A stretch of 64,000 bases of DNA. It comes from SLHU01 sp009929975 (GTDB taxonomy: Bacteria; Bacillota; Clostridia; Saccharofermentanales; UBA5734). The DNA is taken from NCBI GenBank assembly GCA_040776905.1, contig JAXGZQ010000001.1, positions 1 to 64,000 on the forward strand, given 5' to 3'. Positions 25,667 to 33,979 of the stretch are shown in pieces; the first letter of the stretch is position 1; each line of letters opens with the position of its first letter. The notes under the pieces are model-generated. The model made no database searches and was not told the DNA's origin. It saw nothing but the letters and a program-made list of their open reading frames with translations. The translations under genes were made by a program, and so were the position numbers.

Positions 25667-25850
25667 AACGCACCTTTTCCTTTCTCAATTTGGTGATGAG
25701 TATTTCTGGATCAACATTCGTCAGAACACTAAACCAATCAGAACGAAAGAAGCGCTCAATTCTGGCAAGCTCCTGCTCATTGTCGTGCAGCCGGTAGTCC
25801 TTGACCGCTTGTAGCACGATGGCGTTTGCTAATTCTTGATAAGGGTCCAT
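25656..25850 (-). CDS. Small phage protein of unknown function
   Basis: A 64-residue acidic/helical protein (MDPYQELANAIVLQAVKDYRLHDNEQELARIERFFRSDWFSVLTNVDPEILITKLRKEKVRYEY). Very similar small proteins with the FFRSxWF..LT..DPE.LI..L pattern lie directly before the DUF1492 regulator in Clostridia phages. Function is unknown. It overlaps the regulator gene by 11 nt. Confidence 0.75.
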   Translation of the reverse strand: MDPYQELANAIVLQAVKDYRLHDNEQELARIERFFRSDWFSVLTNVDPEILITKLRKEKVRYEY

Positions 25851-25909
25851 AATCTGTACCTCCGGATTTTTTATTTCTCTCGGATTGGCACGGATTGTCG
25901 TTGATTGTC

Positions 25910-27274
25910 TCAGACTTGCAGATCAGCCTTTACAGCATCAATCAAAGCGGCTTGAGTGCTGTCCTTCTTGGATAACACCTTAAGAATCCGCTCGTCGATG
26001 GTGTCTTTGGCCACAATGTGCTGCACCACAACAGTTTCAGAATTTTGCCCTTGTCGCCATAGGCGGGCGTTGGTCTGCTGATATAATTCCAGTGACCAGG
26101 TCAGCCCGAACCAGACGATGCAGGAACCGCCACTCTGCAGGTTTAAACCGTGACCGGCAGAGGCGGGGTGGATCAGAGCTACGGTCAGTTCGCCAGTGTT
26201 CCACTTACGGATACTGTCGGCGCAGTCCAGTTTGGAAAACGGTACATGAAGCTTTTGTAGACGTTCCGTAATTCTGGATAGGTCATGCTTGAACCAGTAA
26301 GCCACAAGAATCGGCTTGCCACCAGCGGCTTCGATGATATCCTCCAGTGCATCCAGCTTTCGGTCATGAATTGAGATGGTGTCGCCGTCATCGGCATAGA
26401 TCGCACCATTAGCCAGCTGGCATAACTTTCCGGTAAGAGCGGCGGCATTTGCAGCAGTGATGTCGCCCTCAGGGAGTTGCAATACGAGGTCCTGCTTCAG
26501 CTCGTCGTAACGCTGGCGCTCCTCGTCAGAGAGGCGGACGGTGTATTCGCTACTTACCAGTTCCGGCATTTTCAAAAGGTCGGTAGACTTCATGGAAATG
26601 GTTATGTCGGAGATCTTGTCATAGATGCGCTGTTCTGCTCCGGGTAGAGGCTTGTAGCTGAAGATGACCTGTCCATTTCGCTTGTCTGGCAGGAAGTAGT
26701 CCAGTCGGTAGTGGCTGATAAACCGTCCGAGGCGAGCGCCCATATCTAAAAGCCGAAACTCAGCCCAGAGGTCCATGAGGCCATTTGCGGAAGGAGTACC
26801 CGTGAGGCCGATGATGCGCTTGACTTTGGGCCTCACCTTCATCAGAGCCCGGAAGCGCTTTGCCTGATAATTCTTGAAGGAGGATAGCTCGTCTACCACG
26901 ACCGTGTCGAAATTGAATGGCAGCTTGCTTTCATCAATGAGCCACTGGACATTTTCTCTGTTGATGATGTAGATGTCAGCGGGTTTGATAAGGGCTGCAC
27001 GGCGCTCTGCTTCAGTGCCGACTGCAACGGAGCAGATGAGGTTCTGGAGATGATCCCACTTATCTGCTTCAGCAGGCCATGTATCTCGTGCGACTCGTAG
27101 TGGTGCAATCACCAGAATGCGGTGTGACTCGAAGCTGTCAAACAATAGGTCGTTCAGCGCCGTCAGCGTGATGCTCGTTTTGCCTAGACCCATATCGAGT
27201 AGAACAGCGGAGATGGGATGCTCCTCGATGTAGCGGGTGGCGTATATCTGGTAGTTATGTGGTTCGTATTTCAT
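25910..27274 (-). CDS. SNF2-type DEAD/DEAH helicase
   Basis: A 454-residue superfamily 2 helicase: MKYEPHNYQIYATRYI (Q-motif-like start), Walker A LLDMGLGKTSIT, motif II VVVDELSSFKN (DELS in place of DEAH), motif III GLTGTPSANG, and motif VI region QTNARLWRQGQ. It is a standard part of Clostridia phage replication modules. ATG at 27274 follows GGAGGACTTCTTG and overlaps the nuclease gene by 20 nt; an upstream in-frame ATG lacks a ribosome site. It probably acts in replication or recombination with the VRR-NUC protein. Confidence 0.92.
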   Translation of the reverse strand: MKYEPHNYQIYATRYIEEHPISAVLLDMGLGKTSITLTALNDLLFDSFESHRILVIAPLRVARDTWPAEADKWDHLQNLICSVAVGTEAERRAALIKPADIYIINRENVQWLIDESKLPFNFDTVVVDELSSFKNYQAKRFRALMKVRPKVKRIIGLTGTPSANGLMDLWAEFRLLDMGARLGRFISHYRLDYFLPDKRNGQVIFSYKPLPGAEQRIYDKISDITISMKSTDLLKMPELVSSEYTVRLSDEERQRYDELKQDLVLQLPEGDITAANAAALTGKLCQLANGAIYADDGDTISIHDRKLDALEDIIEAAGGKPILVAYWFKHDLSRITERLQKLHVPFSKLDCADSIRKWNTGELTVALIHPASAGHGLNLQSGGSCIVWFGLTWSLELYQQTNARLWRQGQNSETVVVQHIVAKDTIDERILKVLSKKDSTQAALIDAVKADLQV

Positions 27275-27536
27275 CAAGAAGTCCTCCAATCTGCTGCTCG
27301 TCATCAAGGACATAAACCTTGAAGCCAAGCCCGCGTAGTAATTTGTGCCTTGCTAGCTGAAGTGGTCTGGGCTTTTCACCGGGAGCCTTAACCTCTACAA
27401 AAGCCATATGACCGCCCGGTAGAAGCACGATACGGTCAGGCATCCCGTCAAATTCTGGACTCGTGAACTTTGGTGCGATGCCACCCATGTCCTTCACCGC
27501 TTTCACCAGTTTTTGCTCAATGATTTTCTCTTTCAT
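27255..27536 (-). CDS. VRR-NUC domain nuclease
   Basis: A 93-residue stand-alone VRR-NUC nuclease with the motif PDRIVLLPGGHMAFVEVKAPG (D, then E-V-K), preceded by KAVKDMGGIAPKFTSPEFDGM. Phage VRR-NUC proteins are Holliday-junction-type nucleases of the PD-(D/E)XK superfamily. It is encoded between the origin-like region and the helicase gene, consistent with processing of replication intermediates. Confidence 0.93.
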   Translation of the reverse strand: MKEKIIEQKLVKAVKDMGGIAPKFTSPEFDGMPDRIVLLPGGHMAFVEVKAPGEKPRPLQLARHKLLRGLGFKVYVLDDEQQIGGLLDEIRTT

Positions 27537-27547
27537 TTTTCACTCCA

Positions 27548-27768
27548 TTCTTCTTGCCCATTGCCGATGATTGCCCATTTGCTCATTGTTCCTATAAATC
27601 CTACGCGCGCATATATACGCTCAGGCTGTACTACTATTTTTAATGAATTGAAAAGGAGTAGGAGTTTATGGGCAATACCGGCAAGGCAACGAGCTATTAT
27701 AGTAATTTCGGGGGCTTCAAGCCTTGCCCATGGTTTGTGCCGAAGTGCCAATCGGCAATGTTGGGCAA
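27548..27768. other. Iteron cluster, probable phage replication origin
   Basis: This 220-bp non-coding gap has five copies of TTGCCCA/TGGGCAA (27554-27560, 27571-27577, 27669-27675, 27724-27730, 27762-27768) and two of TTGCCGAT/ATCGGCAA. Between them is an AT-rich stretch around 27625-27660. It lies between the VirE-type helicase-primase and the nuclease/helicase genes. A short open frame in the gap lacks a ribosome site and is not counted. Confidence 0.55.
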
Positions 27769-30099
27769 TTATTCCGACCTCAGATAGACACGCTGAACAC
27801 CATAAAGGGGTATATTGCGCTTGCCGGTCTTATTGCCGGAGTACTTTTCCCAATTGCCCATGCTGCGAAGAATGGCCTCGATCTCATAGGAGTCAGATTT
27901 CTTGATGGAATCCCTGGACCGACCAAAGCACTCACACCAAATCTCAATATTGCTGACCTGCATTCGACGCACGGTACCCGCCGGTCTTGTAGGATCATCG
28001 GGATCTCGGAAATACTCTTGTCTGCTGTAAATGTCCGTGGTTTCCCAATCCTCAGGAAGTAAGGTGTCAAGAAATGCAGCAACCAGACCTTCGCGGTCGT
28101 CGGTTTCCATCGCGTCACGCTGTGCATCTGCAGCGGCCTCTGCTTCAGCGCCTTTCAGGAACAGTTCCTCGCCAGCATTAAAGTTGGCTACCGCCTCGGC
28201 CCATATCTGGTCGATTTCGTATTCGGTAATGTCCCAAGGCCGTCTAGTGCCTTCACCGGTTACGTTGATAGGCCAGAAGCGTCTGTTTCCGGTCACGTCT
28301 CGAAGAAAACCGCCGTCACTGTTGGTGGAACCGATGATAATGCACTGGCGTGGATGGCTTTCGACGACTCTGCCATAAGAAGGGCGATACTTATCATCAA
28401 CTCGGCTGGCAAAGGACTTCACGGTTTCCACGTCCATTTTCTTGATGCCAGCGAGCTCAGAAAGCTCCAGCAGCCAGTTGCCCTGGAGTTTTTCTGGTGC
28501 CGTTTTATCTTTCATATCAGAGATGGAAAGGCTGTCGGAATACCATTGTTTTCCGAGCTTGGCGAGCATGGTGGACTTGCCGATGCCCTGACCGCCGATA
28601 ATGACTGGGATGGTATCAAACTTGATGCCAGGAGCGAGGATACGGCCAGCTCCAGCAGCGAGTGTCTTTCGAGTAACCGCTCTAACGTAGGGAGTATCCT
28701 CAGCTCCGAGAAAGTCGATGAAGACAGTCTCGTCACGAGGTATGCCGTCCCATTCCAGTGCCATCAGATATTCACGAACCGGATGATAGGCCCTGTCATC
28801 TGACACTTTGGTAAGAGCAAGCTCGTAGTTTCGGGCGCTGAACTCTCCATAGTTGGTGTCGACGTAAGCCACAAGCTGGGCTGTATCCGCGTCCCGCCAA
28901 GCTGGGTGAGTATGCGCCCAAGGCAGATCCTCGGCATAGATTTGGTTGGCGAGCCGGTTATATCGGATCTGCGAAAGGGCCTCATCATTTTTCATGATCA
29001 GCAGCAGGTTGCCGAGAGTATTTTCCACATCACCGGCTTTTGTGCGTGTTAGCCTAGAAGCCCAATTCTCTCCGGGCATGAAATCTTCGGAAGCAGACTG
29101 ACGGCGCTCCTCCAAAAGTAGTGCAGCAACAGCCTCATCCTTGAGCGCGAAGTCGCACATGTTTTTGAAGCTGGACTTCTCATCGTCATCACCGAATTTG
29201 TGTATGCGTACAAGGTCAAAGGCATTGAGCAGCTTTCCGTAAGCAGGATCAGAGGCGTGGTGGCTGTAGGTAAATTTGTCATCGTAAATGACAACGCCCG
29301 CACTGCTATCGGCAGGGATGTAATCGTAACGACCAGCCATCACGGAAGGTGCATATACATCTGAGAGAAAAGTGTCAATCGCAGTCTCCACGGTATAGGA
29401 ACGACAGAACGCACCAATGATACCTGATTTGCCAAGAGGGTCATCTTGTGGTTTCTGGCTGGCTTCTCGGACAGCACTTTCCCGAGAAGATGTCGGCAGC
29501 AGCGAGCACTCTTTCCAATGGGGGTGTGCTGCAAGATATACGTCTGGATCAAGCCAGGCACCCTCTATGCGCTTGAATATATACTCGCCATTTGCGGGAG
29601 TAGTCGGCCAGTACATTAACTGATTCGGTCGGTAGGAGCATTCGTCAAACTGGTCGATGCCCCATTCTGCAGCATAATACCTTGCAATAGCTGCATATTC
29701 ATCGACGGAAGTATCTCTTGTAAATGGTATGATGATTCTCACTCTAGGTTTTTCGGGAATGTGACCATGTGTCGTATAGAGTGCGGCAGCAAATTTACAG
29801 GTTGTGCAGAATTTTTCAATAAAACCAACTTCAGCTTGATCCAAGTCCATCGTCAGCATTGAACGGCAGACGACGGTTTCGATTTTGCGGCGATTATTTT
29901 TAAGCTGGCCACCAACAAAGCCGCCCTTGTCTTTGACCTTTTCTCTGTCGGATTTTTTGAGTTTTGGGTATTCTTCGACAGATTCCGTTGTCCTGATAGT
30001 AACCGATAGCCTGCTACACAAATCATCCCATGTGACGGTTTTATTAGGCCATGTCTTAGCAAAACAACTGTTGCCATAGGCAATGAATAAATCACGCAT
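27769..30099 (-). CDS. VirE-type (virulence-associated E) primase/helicase
   Basis: A 776-residue replication protein. The N-terminal part (MRDLFIAYGNSCFAKTW...SMLTMDLDQAEVGF...ARVRIIIPFTRDTS) resembles archaeo-eukaryotic primase-like domains. The C-terminal part is the virulence-associated E helicase with Walker A IPVIIGGQGIGKSTMLAKLGKQW, followed by LLELSELAGIKKMDVETVKSF and the GSTNSDGGFLRDVTGNRRFWP sensor region. It probably opens and primes the phage origin. The start at 30099 follows GGAGGTGCACATA and overlaps the upstream stop (TAATG). Confidence 0.93.
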   Translation of the reverse strand: MRDLFIAYGNSCFAKTWPNKTVTWDDLCSRLSVTIRTTESVEEYPKLKKSDREKVKDKGGFVGGQLKNNRRKIETVVCRSMLTMDLDQAEVGFIEKFCTTCKFAAALYTTHGHIPEKPRVRIIIPFTRDTSVDEYAAIARYYAAEWGIDQFDECSYRPNQLMYWPTTPANGEYIFKRIEGAWLDPDVYLAAHPHWKECSLLPTSSRESAVREASQKPQDDPLGKSGIIGAFCRSYTVETAIDTFLSDVYAPSVMAGRYDYIPADSSAGVVIYDDKFTYSHHASDPAYGKLLNAFDLVRIHKFGDDDEKSSFKNMCDFALKDEAVAALLLEERRQSASEDFMPGENWASRLTRTKAGDVENTLGNLLLIMKNDEALSQIRYNRLANQIYAEDLPWAHTHPAWRDADTAQLVAYVDTNYGEFSARNYELALTKVSDDRAYHPVREYLMALEWDGIPRDETVFIDFLGAEDTPYVRAVTRKTLAAGAGRILAPGIKFDTIPVIIGGQGIGKSTMLAKLGKQWYSDSLSISDMKDKTAPEKLQGNWLLELSELAGIKKMDVETVKSFASRVDDKYRPSYGRVVESHPRQCIIIGSTNSDGGFLRDVTGNRRFWPINVTGEGTRRPWDITEYEIDQIWAEAVANFNAGEELFLKGAEAEAAADAQRDAMETDDREGLVAAFLDTLLPEDWETTDIYSRQEYFRDPDDPTRPAGTVRRMQVSNIEIWCECFGRSRDSIKKSDSYEIEAILRSMGNWEKYSGNKTGKRNIPLYGVQRVYLRSE

Positions 30100-30707
30100 T
30101 ATGTGCACCTCCCAATTCTCGGCCGTTCGCCGTGTTCAAAACGAGCCTGTCGTGCCAGTTTAAAGGCTCTTAGCGTCGCAATATCGTCCCGGTCATAGGT
30201 ATAGTTGCTGTCGTCACCGAACAATTCAAATTGACCTTTTTTGTTTACACCGGGGTGCGCCACAAAGTAATCTCCGTCGATAGTTTCAAAGTTGAATGGA
30301 TATGGCCCATGTTTTATTCCGGGAAAGCCATAATACCCCCACTCCTGGCAGAAGTCTTCGATGTCAGAAATGCAGTCTCCATCAGGAATCCCGGCAACGA
30401 CTAGAATTGGATTTTTGATTTCGTAGGATTGAATATCTTTGATTCCGCTAAATTGCAGTATTTTCTCAGCATCTGCTTCAGTCATTTTTCCTTTTACCTC
30501 AACATACAGGTCTGTAGGACTTCTTCCGTCACAGCCATGAAGTAGAAAATCAGGAAGATAAAACTGACCATTAGGGAGCGCAAAGCCCTCCGGTTCATAT
30601 TCCCATTTCACTCTGCATGCATCGAAGAAAACAGCCCATCTTGCTTCTAATCTTGAGCGAAACCGATAGCCTTTATATTCTGTCGGTATTGCAGTAATCG
30701 TGCTCAT
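30099..30707 (-). CDS. PD-(D/E)XK nuclease-like protein
   Basis: A 202-residue protein. Its N-terminus MSTITAIPTEYKGYRFRSRLEARWAVFFDACRVKWEYEPEGF and the following YLPDFLL...DLYVEVKGKM show the PD-x(n)-(D/E)xK nuclease core: PDF, then EVK. Phage proteins of this type are annotated as restriction- or homing-endonuclease-like; the substrate here is unknown. The ATG overlaps the upstream stop (ATGA) and GGAGG sits just before. Confidence 0.8.
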   Translation of the reverse strand: MSTITAIPTEYKGYRFRSRLEARWAVFFDACRVKWEYEPEGFALPNGQFYLPDFLLHGCDGRSPTDLYVEVKGKMTEADAEKILQFSGIKDIQSYEIKNPILVVAGIPDGDCISDIEDFCQEWGYYGFPGIKHGPYPFNFETIDGDYFVAHPGVNKKGQFELFGDDSNYTYDRDDIATLRAFKLARQARFEHGERPRIGRCT

Positions 30708-31129
30708 ACACAAACCTCCTCGCAGTTTTCATTAAAGTAGCGTAAGCGGTAGTTCTTCCACTTGGCTCTCTTGATTTCAGCCGACATACCGGCTGAGATG
30801 GTGCTGCCGAACACCCAGACCTCTGTACATTTGCTCATTAGGGCGTTGCCGAAGAATAGCCCAAGCTGGCGTTCGGCAGGAATGTCGTCGTTCAAAAACT
30901 GAGGAAACAGCAAATGCGGCGCAATGGGAATGAAGCCCTTGTCCACAGCGAAACGGCTGTAGCGCTGTGCAGCCTTTATGTTTCCTTCTACATCTCCAGA
31001 AAAGGGAGAGCAGATATAGACAATTGGCCTGAATGCCCGAAGCGCCTTTTCTTCTTTTTCAATAGCAGATAAGGCTTCATAGGCGGTTGGGTCGTAGTAA
31101 CCCTCACTGTTGAATTTATTAATGCTCAT
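30704..31129 (-). CDS. DUF4406/nucleoside 2-deoxyribosyltransferase-like protein
   Basis: A 141-residue protein. Residues about 35-140 form a Rossmann-like fold: IVYICSPFSGDVEGNIKAAQRYSRFAVDKGFIPIAPHLLFPQFL...CTEVWVFGSTISAGMSAEIKRAKWKNYRLRYF. This pattern belongs to the DUF4406/DUF7768 family related to nucleoside deoxyribosyltransferases. The enzymatic role in phage is unproven; nucleotide metabolism is plausible. The start at 31129 follows GGAGGTCAAA, 37 nt after repeat family R copy 2. Confidence 0.8.
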   Translation of the reverse strand: MSINKFNSEGYYDPTAYEALSAIEKEEKALRAFRPIVYICSPFSGDVEGNIKAAQRYSRFAVDKGFIPIAPHLLFPQFLNDDIPAERQLGLFFGNALMSKCTEVWVFGSTISAGMSAEIKRAKWKNYRLRYFNENCEEVCV

Positions 31130-31165
31130 TTTGACCTCCAATCCGGGCGGACTTTTTGTCCACCT

Positions 31166-31206
31166 CTATTACCCAATGGAGGTCAAAAACGGATTTGAAC
31201 GAAAAA
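31166..31206. repeat. Dispersed repeat family R, copy 2
   Basis: TTACCCAATGGAGGTCAAAA then ACGGATTTGAACGAAAAA. It shares CCAATGGAGGT and TTTGAACGAAAA with copies at 3606-3645 and 35608-35646. It lies in the short gap between the DNA polymerase gene and the gene starting at 31129. Confidence 0.55.
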
Positions 31207-31209
31207 GGC

Positions 31210-33150
31210 TCAATCTTTTTTATAAAAATCTGTCTCATAGCCATCGGCGCGGAGCAGCAGATCCTTTGCCCAAGGCGGTGTCCGACCCATCAGTTCACAG
31301 ATAGTTTTCAGAGAAATGCCCGGATCAGCTTCGATGACGATTTCGTCGTGGACGTGCATGACGATGGAGCAGTGCCGGAGTGTTTGCATGGCACTGCAGA
31401 GGATGTCGCGGGCAGTTGCTTGTACGATGTTTTCCACGAACTTCGGTCCGTAGGAATCCAGTCGCTCCCACTTCTTCGTAGCACCGACGCCCTCGTAGGT
31501 GATGCATTGTCCTCCGAACTTGTTTTCACCGATTCGCGGCTTCACATAGGCAAGCCGCCTACCGGAAGGAAGTGTAATGAAAAGCATCCCGCTCTGGCAT
31601 GAGAAAGTGATCCCATGAGTCGAGTTGGTGCGTTTATACCGGACTGCCTCCATAGCGGCCTTGTCCACATCCCACCAGAACTTCACGATTCGCGGATTGG
31701 ATTGCCGCCACGCATCCACCAGCTGAGGGAGTTCATCCTCATCAAGTCCCATCTCAAGAGCGCCCATGGCTTTGAGCGCACCAACAGAACCGCCATATCC
31801 GAGGGCGAGTTCAGCAATCTTGCCTTTTTGACGTAGGTGACCGTTGATGCCATGCTTCTCGACTGGCACCTTGAACATCTTACTGGCGGATGCACAGTAG
31901 ATGTCGCCGCCATTGGCAAACACATCCTGTCGCCACTGCTCACCGGCCAGCCACGCGATCACGCGGGCTTCGATGGCGCTGAAGTCTGATACGATGAACC
32001 GAGCCCCGGCCCTTGGGACGAAGGCGGTGCGGATAAGCTGCGACAGCGTGTCCGGCACATCCTCGTACAGCATTTCAAGTGCATCAAAATCACCGAAGCG
32101 CACAAGGACACGTGCTTCGGCCAAGTCCTCCAGATGGTTCTGAGGGAGGTTTTGCATTTGAATAAGCCTGCCTGCCCATCGCCCGGTCCGATTGGCACCA
32201 AAAAATTGAAACATCCCACGGGCGCGACCATCGGCGCAGACCGCATTCTCCATTGCCTGATACTTCCGAACCGATGACTTGGCAAGCTGCTGCCGGAGCG
32301 ATAGAACGTCTGCAAGATCCGGAGGTGCCGTTTTCAATAACTCGACAACAATTTTTTTCCCAAGCGTGTCGGTCTCCATGCCATTGTCGGCAAGCCACTG
32401 CTTCATCTGCTGTACAGAGTTCGGATTGTCCAGCTCTGTTAGATGCTTCATAGCGGTAGTGAGCTCCGAACGGGAGCGCCCATCCATTGCGATAGCCTCT
32501 TGGACCAGTGTCATATCCAGCGCTACGCCTCGGTCATTGATCTCCTGGTCGAGGTGGTATTCGGCCCAGATACTATCCTGAACCGGGAACTTAGCGAGTT
32601 TTTCCTGAATGGACATTTCCGTTTCAACATCGCGCATGTTATATTTCTTAAACGCCGACCATTTATCTGGTGCGTGATAGGGATGATTCCGGGTACGCTG
32701 TCCATTGGATTTCGTTGGAGCACAAGGCTGACAGAAATATTTAATGAGATCTTTACCTTCGGTGAGTTTCTGCTTGTCCAGCTTAAGTACCGAGCCGACG
32801 CCTTCCAGCGATAGTGGCAATCCCATCGTCGCTGCCCATACCATTGAACATTTCCATGAGGCGGGGTTGATGTATTCGCCAGTAGGGAGCCCAAGAAAAC
32901 GTGATAGGCAGATCCGTTCAAAGTTTGCGTTGAACGCCCATTTGATCACCGTTTCATCCATGAGTGCGGCGATAACATCGCTGGGCAGCTTCTCCCCGCT
33001 TGCAAAGTCAACGACCTGGACTTCGCCGCTGTCAATACTGTAGCCGAAAAGGAGAATTTCGAAATCAGGTGACTCGACATAGCGGTATACACCTGATTTG
33101 GCGAGATTTGCGCTGCTGTAGGTTTCAGTATCTATTGAGAGTATTTTCAT
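31210..33150 (-). CDS. DNA polymerase, family A (Pol I-like)
   Basis: A 646-residue replicative phage polymerase. A 3'-5' exonuclease-like domain is at the N-terminus (ILSIDTETYSS with the DxE pair, NANFERICL, YNMRDVETEM). The polymerase domain has motif A DFSAIEARVIAWLAGE, motif B RQKGKIAELALGYGG and motif C MHVHDEIVIE with the catalytic HDE. No 5' nuclease domain is present, as in other Clostridia siphophages. This is the core replication enzyme, working with the VirE-type helicase-primase. Confidence 0.96.
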   Translation of the reverse strand: MKILSIDTETYSSANLAKSGVYRYVESPDFEILLFGYSIDSGEVQVVDFASGEKLPSDVIAALMDETVIKWAFNANFERICLSRFLGLPTGEYINPASWKCSMVWAATMGLPLSLEGVGSVLKLDKQKLTEGKDLIKYFCQPCAPTKSNGQRTRNHPYHAPDKWSAFKKYNMRDVETEMSIQEKLAKFPVQDSIWAEYHLDQEINDRGVALDMTLVQEAIAMDGRSRSELTTAMKHLTELDNPNSVQQMKQWLADNGMETDTLGKKIVVELLKTAPPDLADVLSLRQQLAKSSVRKYQAMENAVCADGRARGMFQFFGANRTGRWAGRLIQMQNLPQNHLEDLAEARVLVRFGDFDALEMLYEDVPDTLSQLIRTAFVPRAGARFIVSDFSAIEARVIAWLAGEQWRQDVFANGGDIYCASASKMFKVPVEKHGINGHLRQKGKIAELALGYGGSVGALKAMGALEMGLDEDELPQLVDAWRQSNPRIVKFWWDVDKAAMEAVRYKRTNSTHGITFSCQSGMLFITLPSGRRLAYVKPRIGENKFGGQCITYEGVGATKKWERLDSYGPKFVENIVQATARDILCSAMQTLRHCSIVMHVHDEIVIEADPGISLKTICELMGRTPPWAKDLLLRADGYETDFYKKD

Positions 33151-33212
33151 AGTTGACCATCCTTTTATAAGGAACGGCGGTAAAGAAGTTCTCTACCGCC
33201 GTCCACAGTTTT

Positions 33213-33386
33213 TTACTTGAAGTCACGCATTCGTTTTTCGTGATACTCTTTATCACGAGCTTCGCGCTCTTCGTCACGTTTTGCCCTCTTGCGATCGCCT
33301 CGAATGCTCTGAATCATTGAGATCAGGAACGTGACACAGAGAGCTGAGTACAATCCTAAAAGGATGTTTAGTAAAATCGTTGTCAT
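33213..33386 (-). CDS. Small single-span membrane protein (DUF3789-like)
   Basis: A 57-residue protein starting MTTILLNILLGLYSALCVTF. The first 26 residues are a transmembrane helix and the rest is strongly charged (DRKRAKRDEEREARDKEYHEK). AAAGGACGGTAAACC precedes the ATG at 33386. Small membrane proteins of this form are common beside the polymerase gene of Clostridia elements; their role is unknown. It fills the gap between polymerase and the DUF2815 gene. Confidence 0.72.
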   Translation of the reverse strand: MTTILLNILLGLYSALCVTFLISMIQSIRGDRKRAKRDEEREARDKEYHEKRMRDFK

Positions 33387-33403
33387 TGGTTTACCGTCCT
33401 TTC

Positions 33404-33979
33404 TTAAGACAAAAAGTCATCGTCATCATCTGTTGCGAAATCGGACTCAGCACTAACCTTGCCACCGAGAGGTTCACCATCGCGTACCTTCTGCAGGTTG
33501 TTCAGACCGCATGCGATGCCCTTATTGCCGTTGGAGTTGAAGGCATAGAAGCTGATGCTGGCTCTGCCATACACGCCGGAGTACACCTCGGAACGGGTCA
33601 GAATAGGATTACGGTCAGCATCCACGACGCCGGGCGCGGTAGCGGAATTGGCGTTGATGAAGTACGCATTGGCGTAAGCGGGATCGTCGGGGCGTTCAGA
33701 ATCGCCATCCCTGAGCGGGGTCTTGATTGCTGCCATCGGGGGCACGGACTTGCCGCTACCTTTGAGCTTTGCTTCTCCATCGTGGTAGGCAGCCTCAATA
33801 GCGGCCTTGATCTTCGCGACGGTCTTGGTATCGGACTTCGGGATGATAAGCGAAACAGAGAACTTCGGAGTGCCGCCGTTGATGCTCTTGGCTTCCCAGA
33901 TGTTTGCATAGCTCCAACGGGTGTCGGGTCCAGTGATAACTTTCATTGGGTTGTTGGCTTTGTTGGTGTTGTTATTCAT
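33404..33979 (-). CDS. DUF2815 protein (ssDNA-binding-like)
   Basis: A 191-residue protein starting MNNNTNKANNPMKVITGPDTRWSYANIWEAKSINGGTPKFSVSLIIPKSD. The PKFSVSLIIPKSD...GDSERPDDPAYANAYFINANS...YSGVYGRASISFYAFNSNGNKGIACGLNNLQ pattern is the DUF2815 family. It has an OB-like fold and is regarded as a phage single-strand DNA-binding protein. The C-terminus is acidic (DFATDDDDDFLS), as in SSBs that recruit partners. It overlaps the DUF2800 gene by 8 nt. Confidence 0.88.
   Translation of the reverse strand: MNNNTNKANNPMKVITGPDTRWSYANIWEAKSINGGTPKFSVSLIIPKSDTKTVAKIKAAIEAAYHDGEAKLKGSGKSVPPMAAIKTPLRDGDSERPDDPAYANAYFINANSATAPGVVDADRNPILTRSEVYSGVYGRASISFYAFNSNGNKGIACGLNNLQKVRDGEPLGGKVSAESDFATDDDDDFLS

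Noticed and set aside
27533..27751. A 72-codon open frame in the gap next to the VRR-NUC gene
   Set aside because: It has no ribosome site, an atypical composition, and consists largely of the iteron repeats. I treat the gap as a probable origin.
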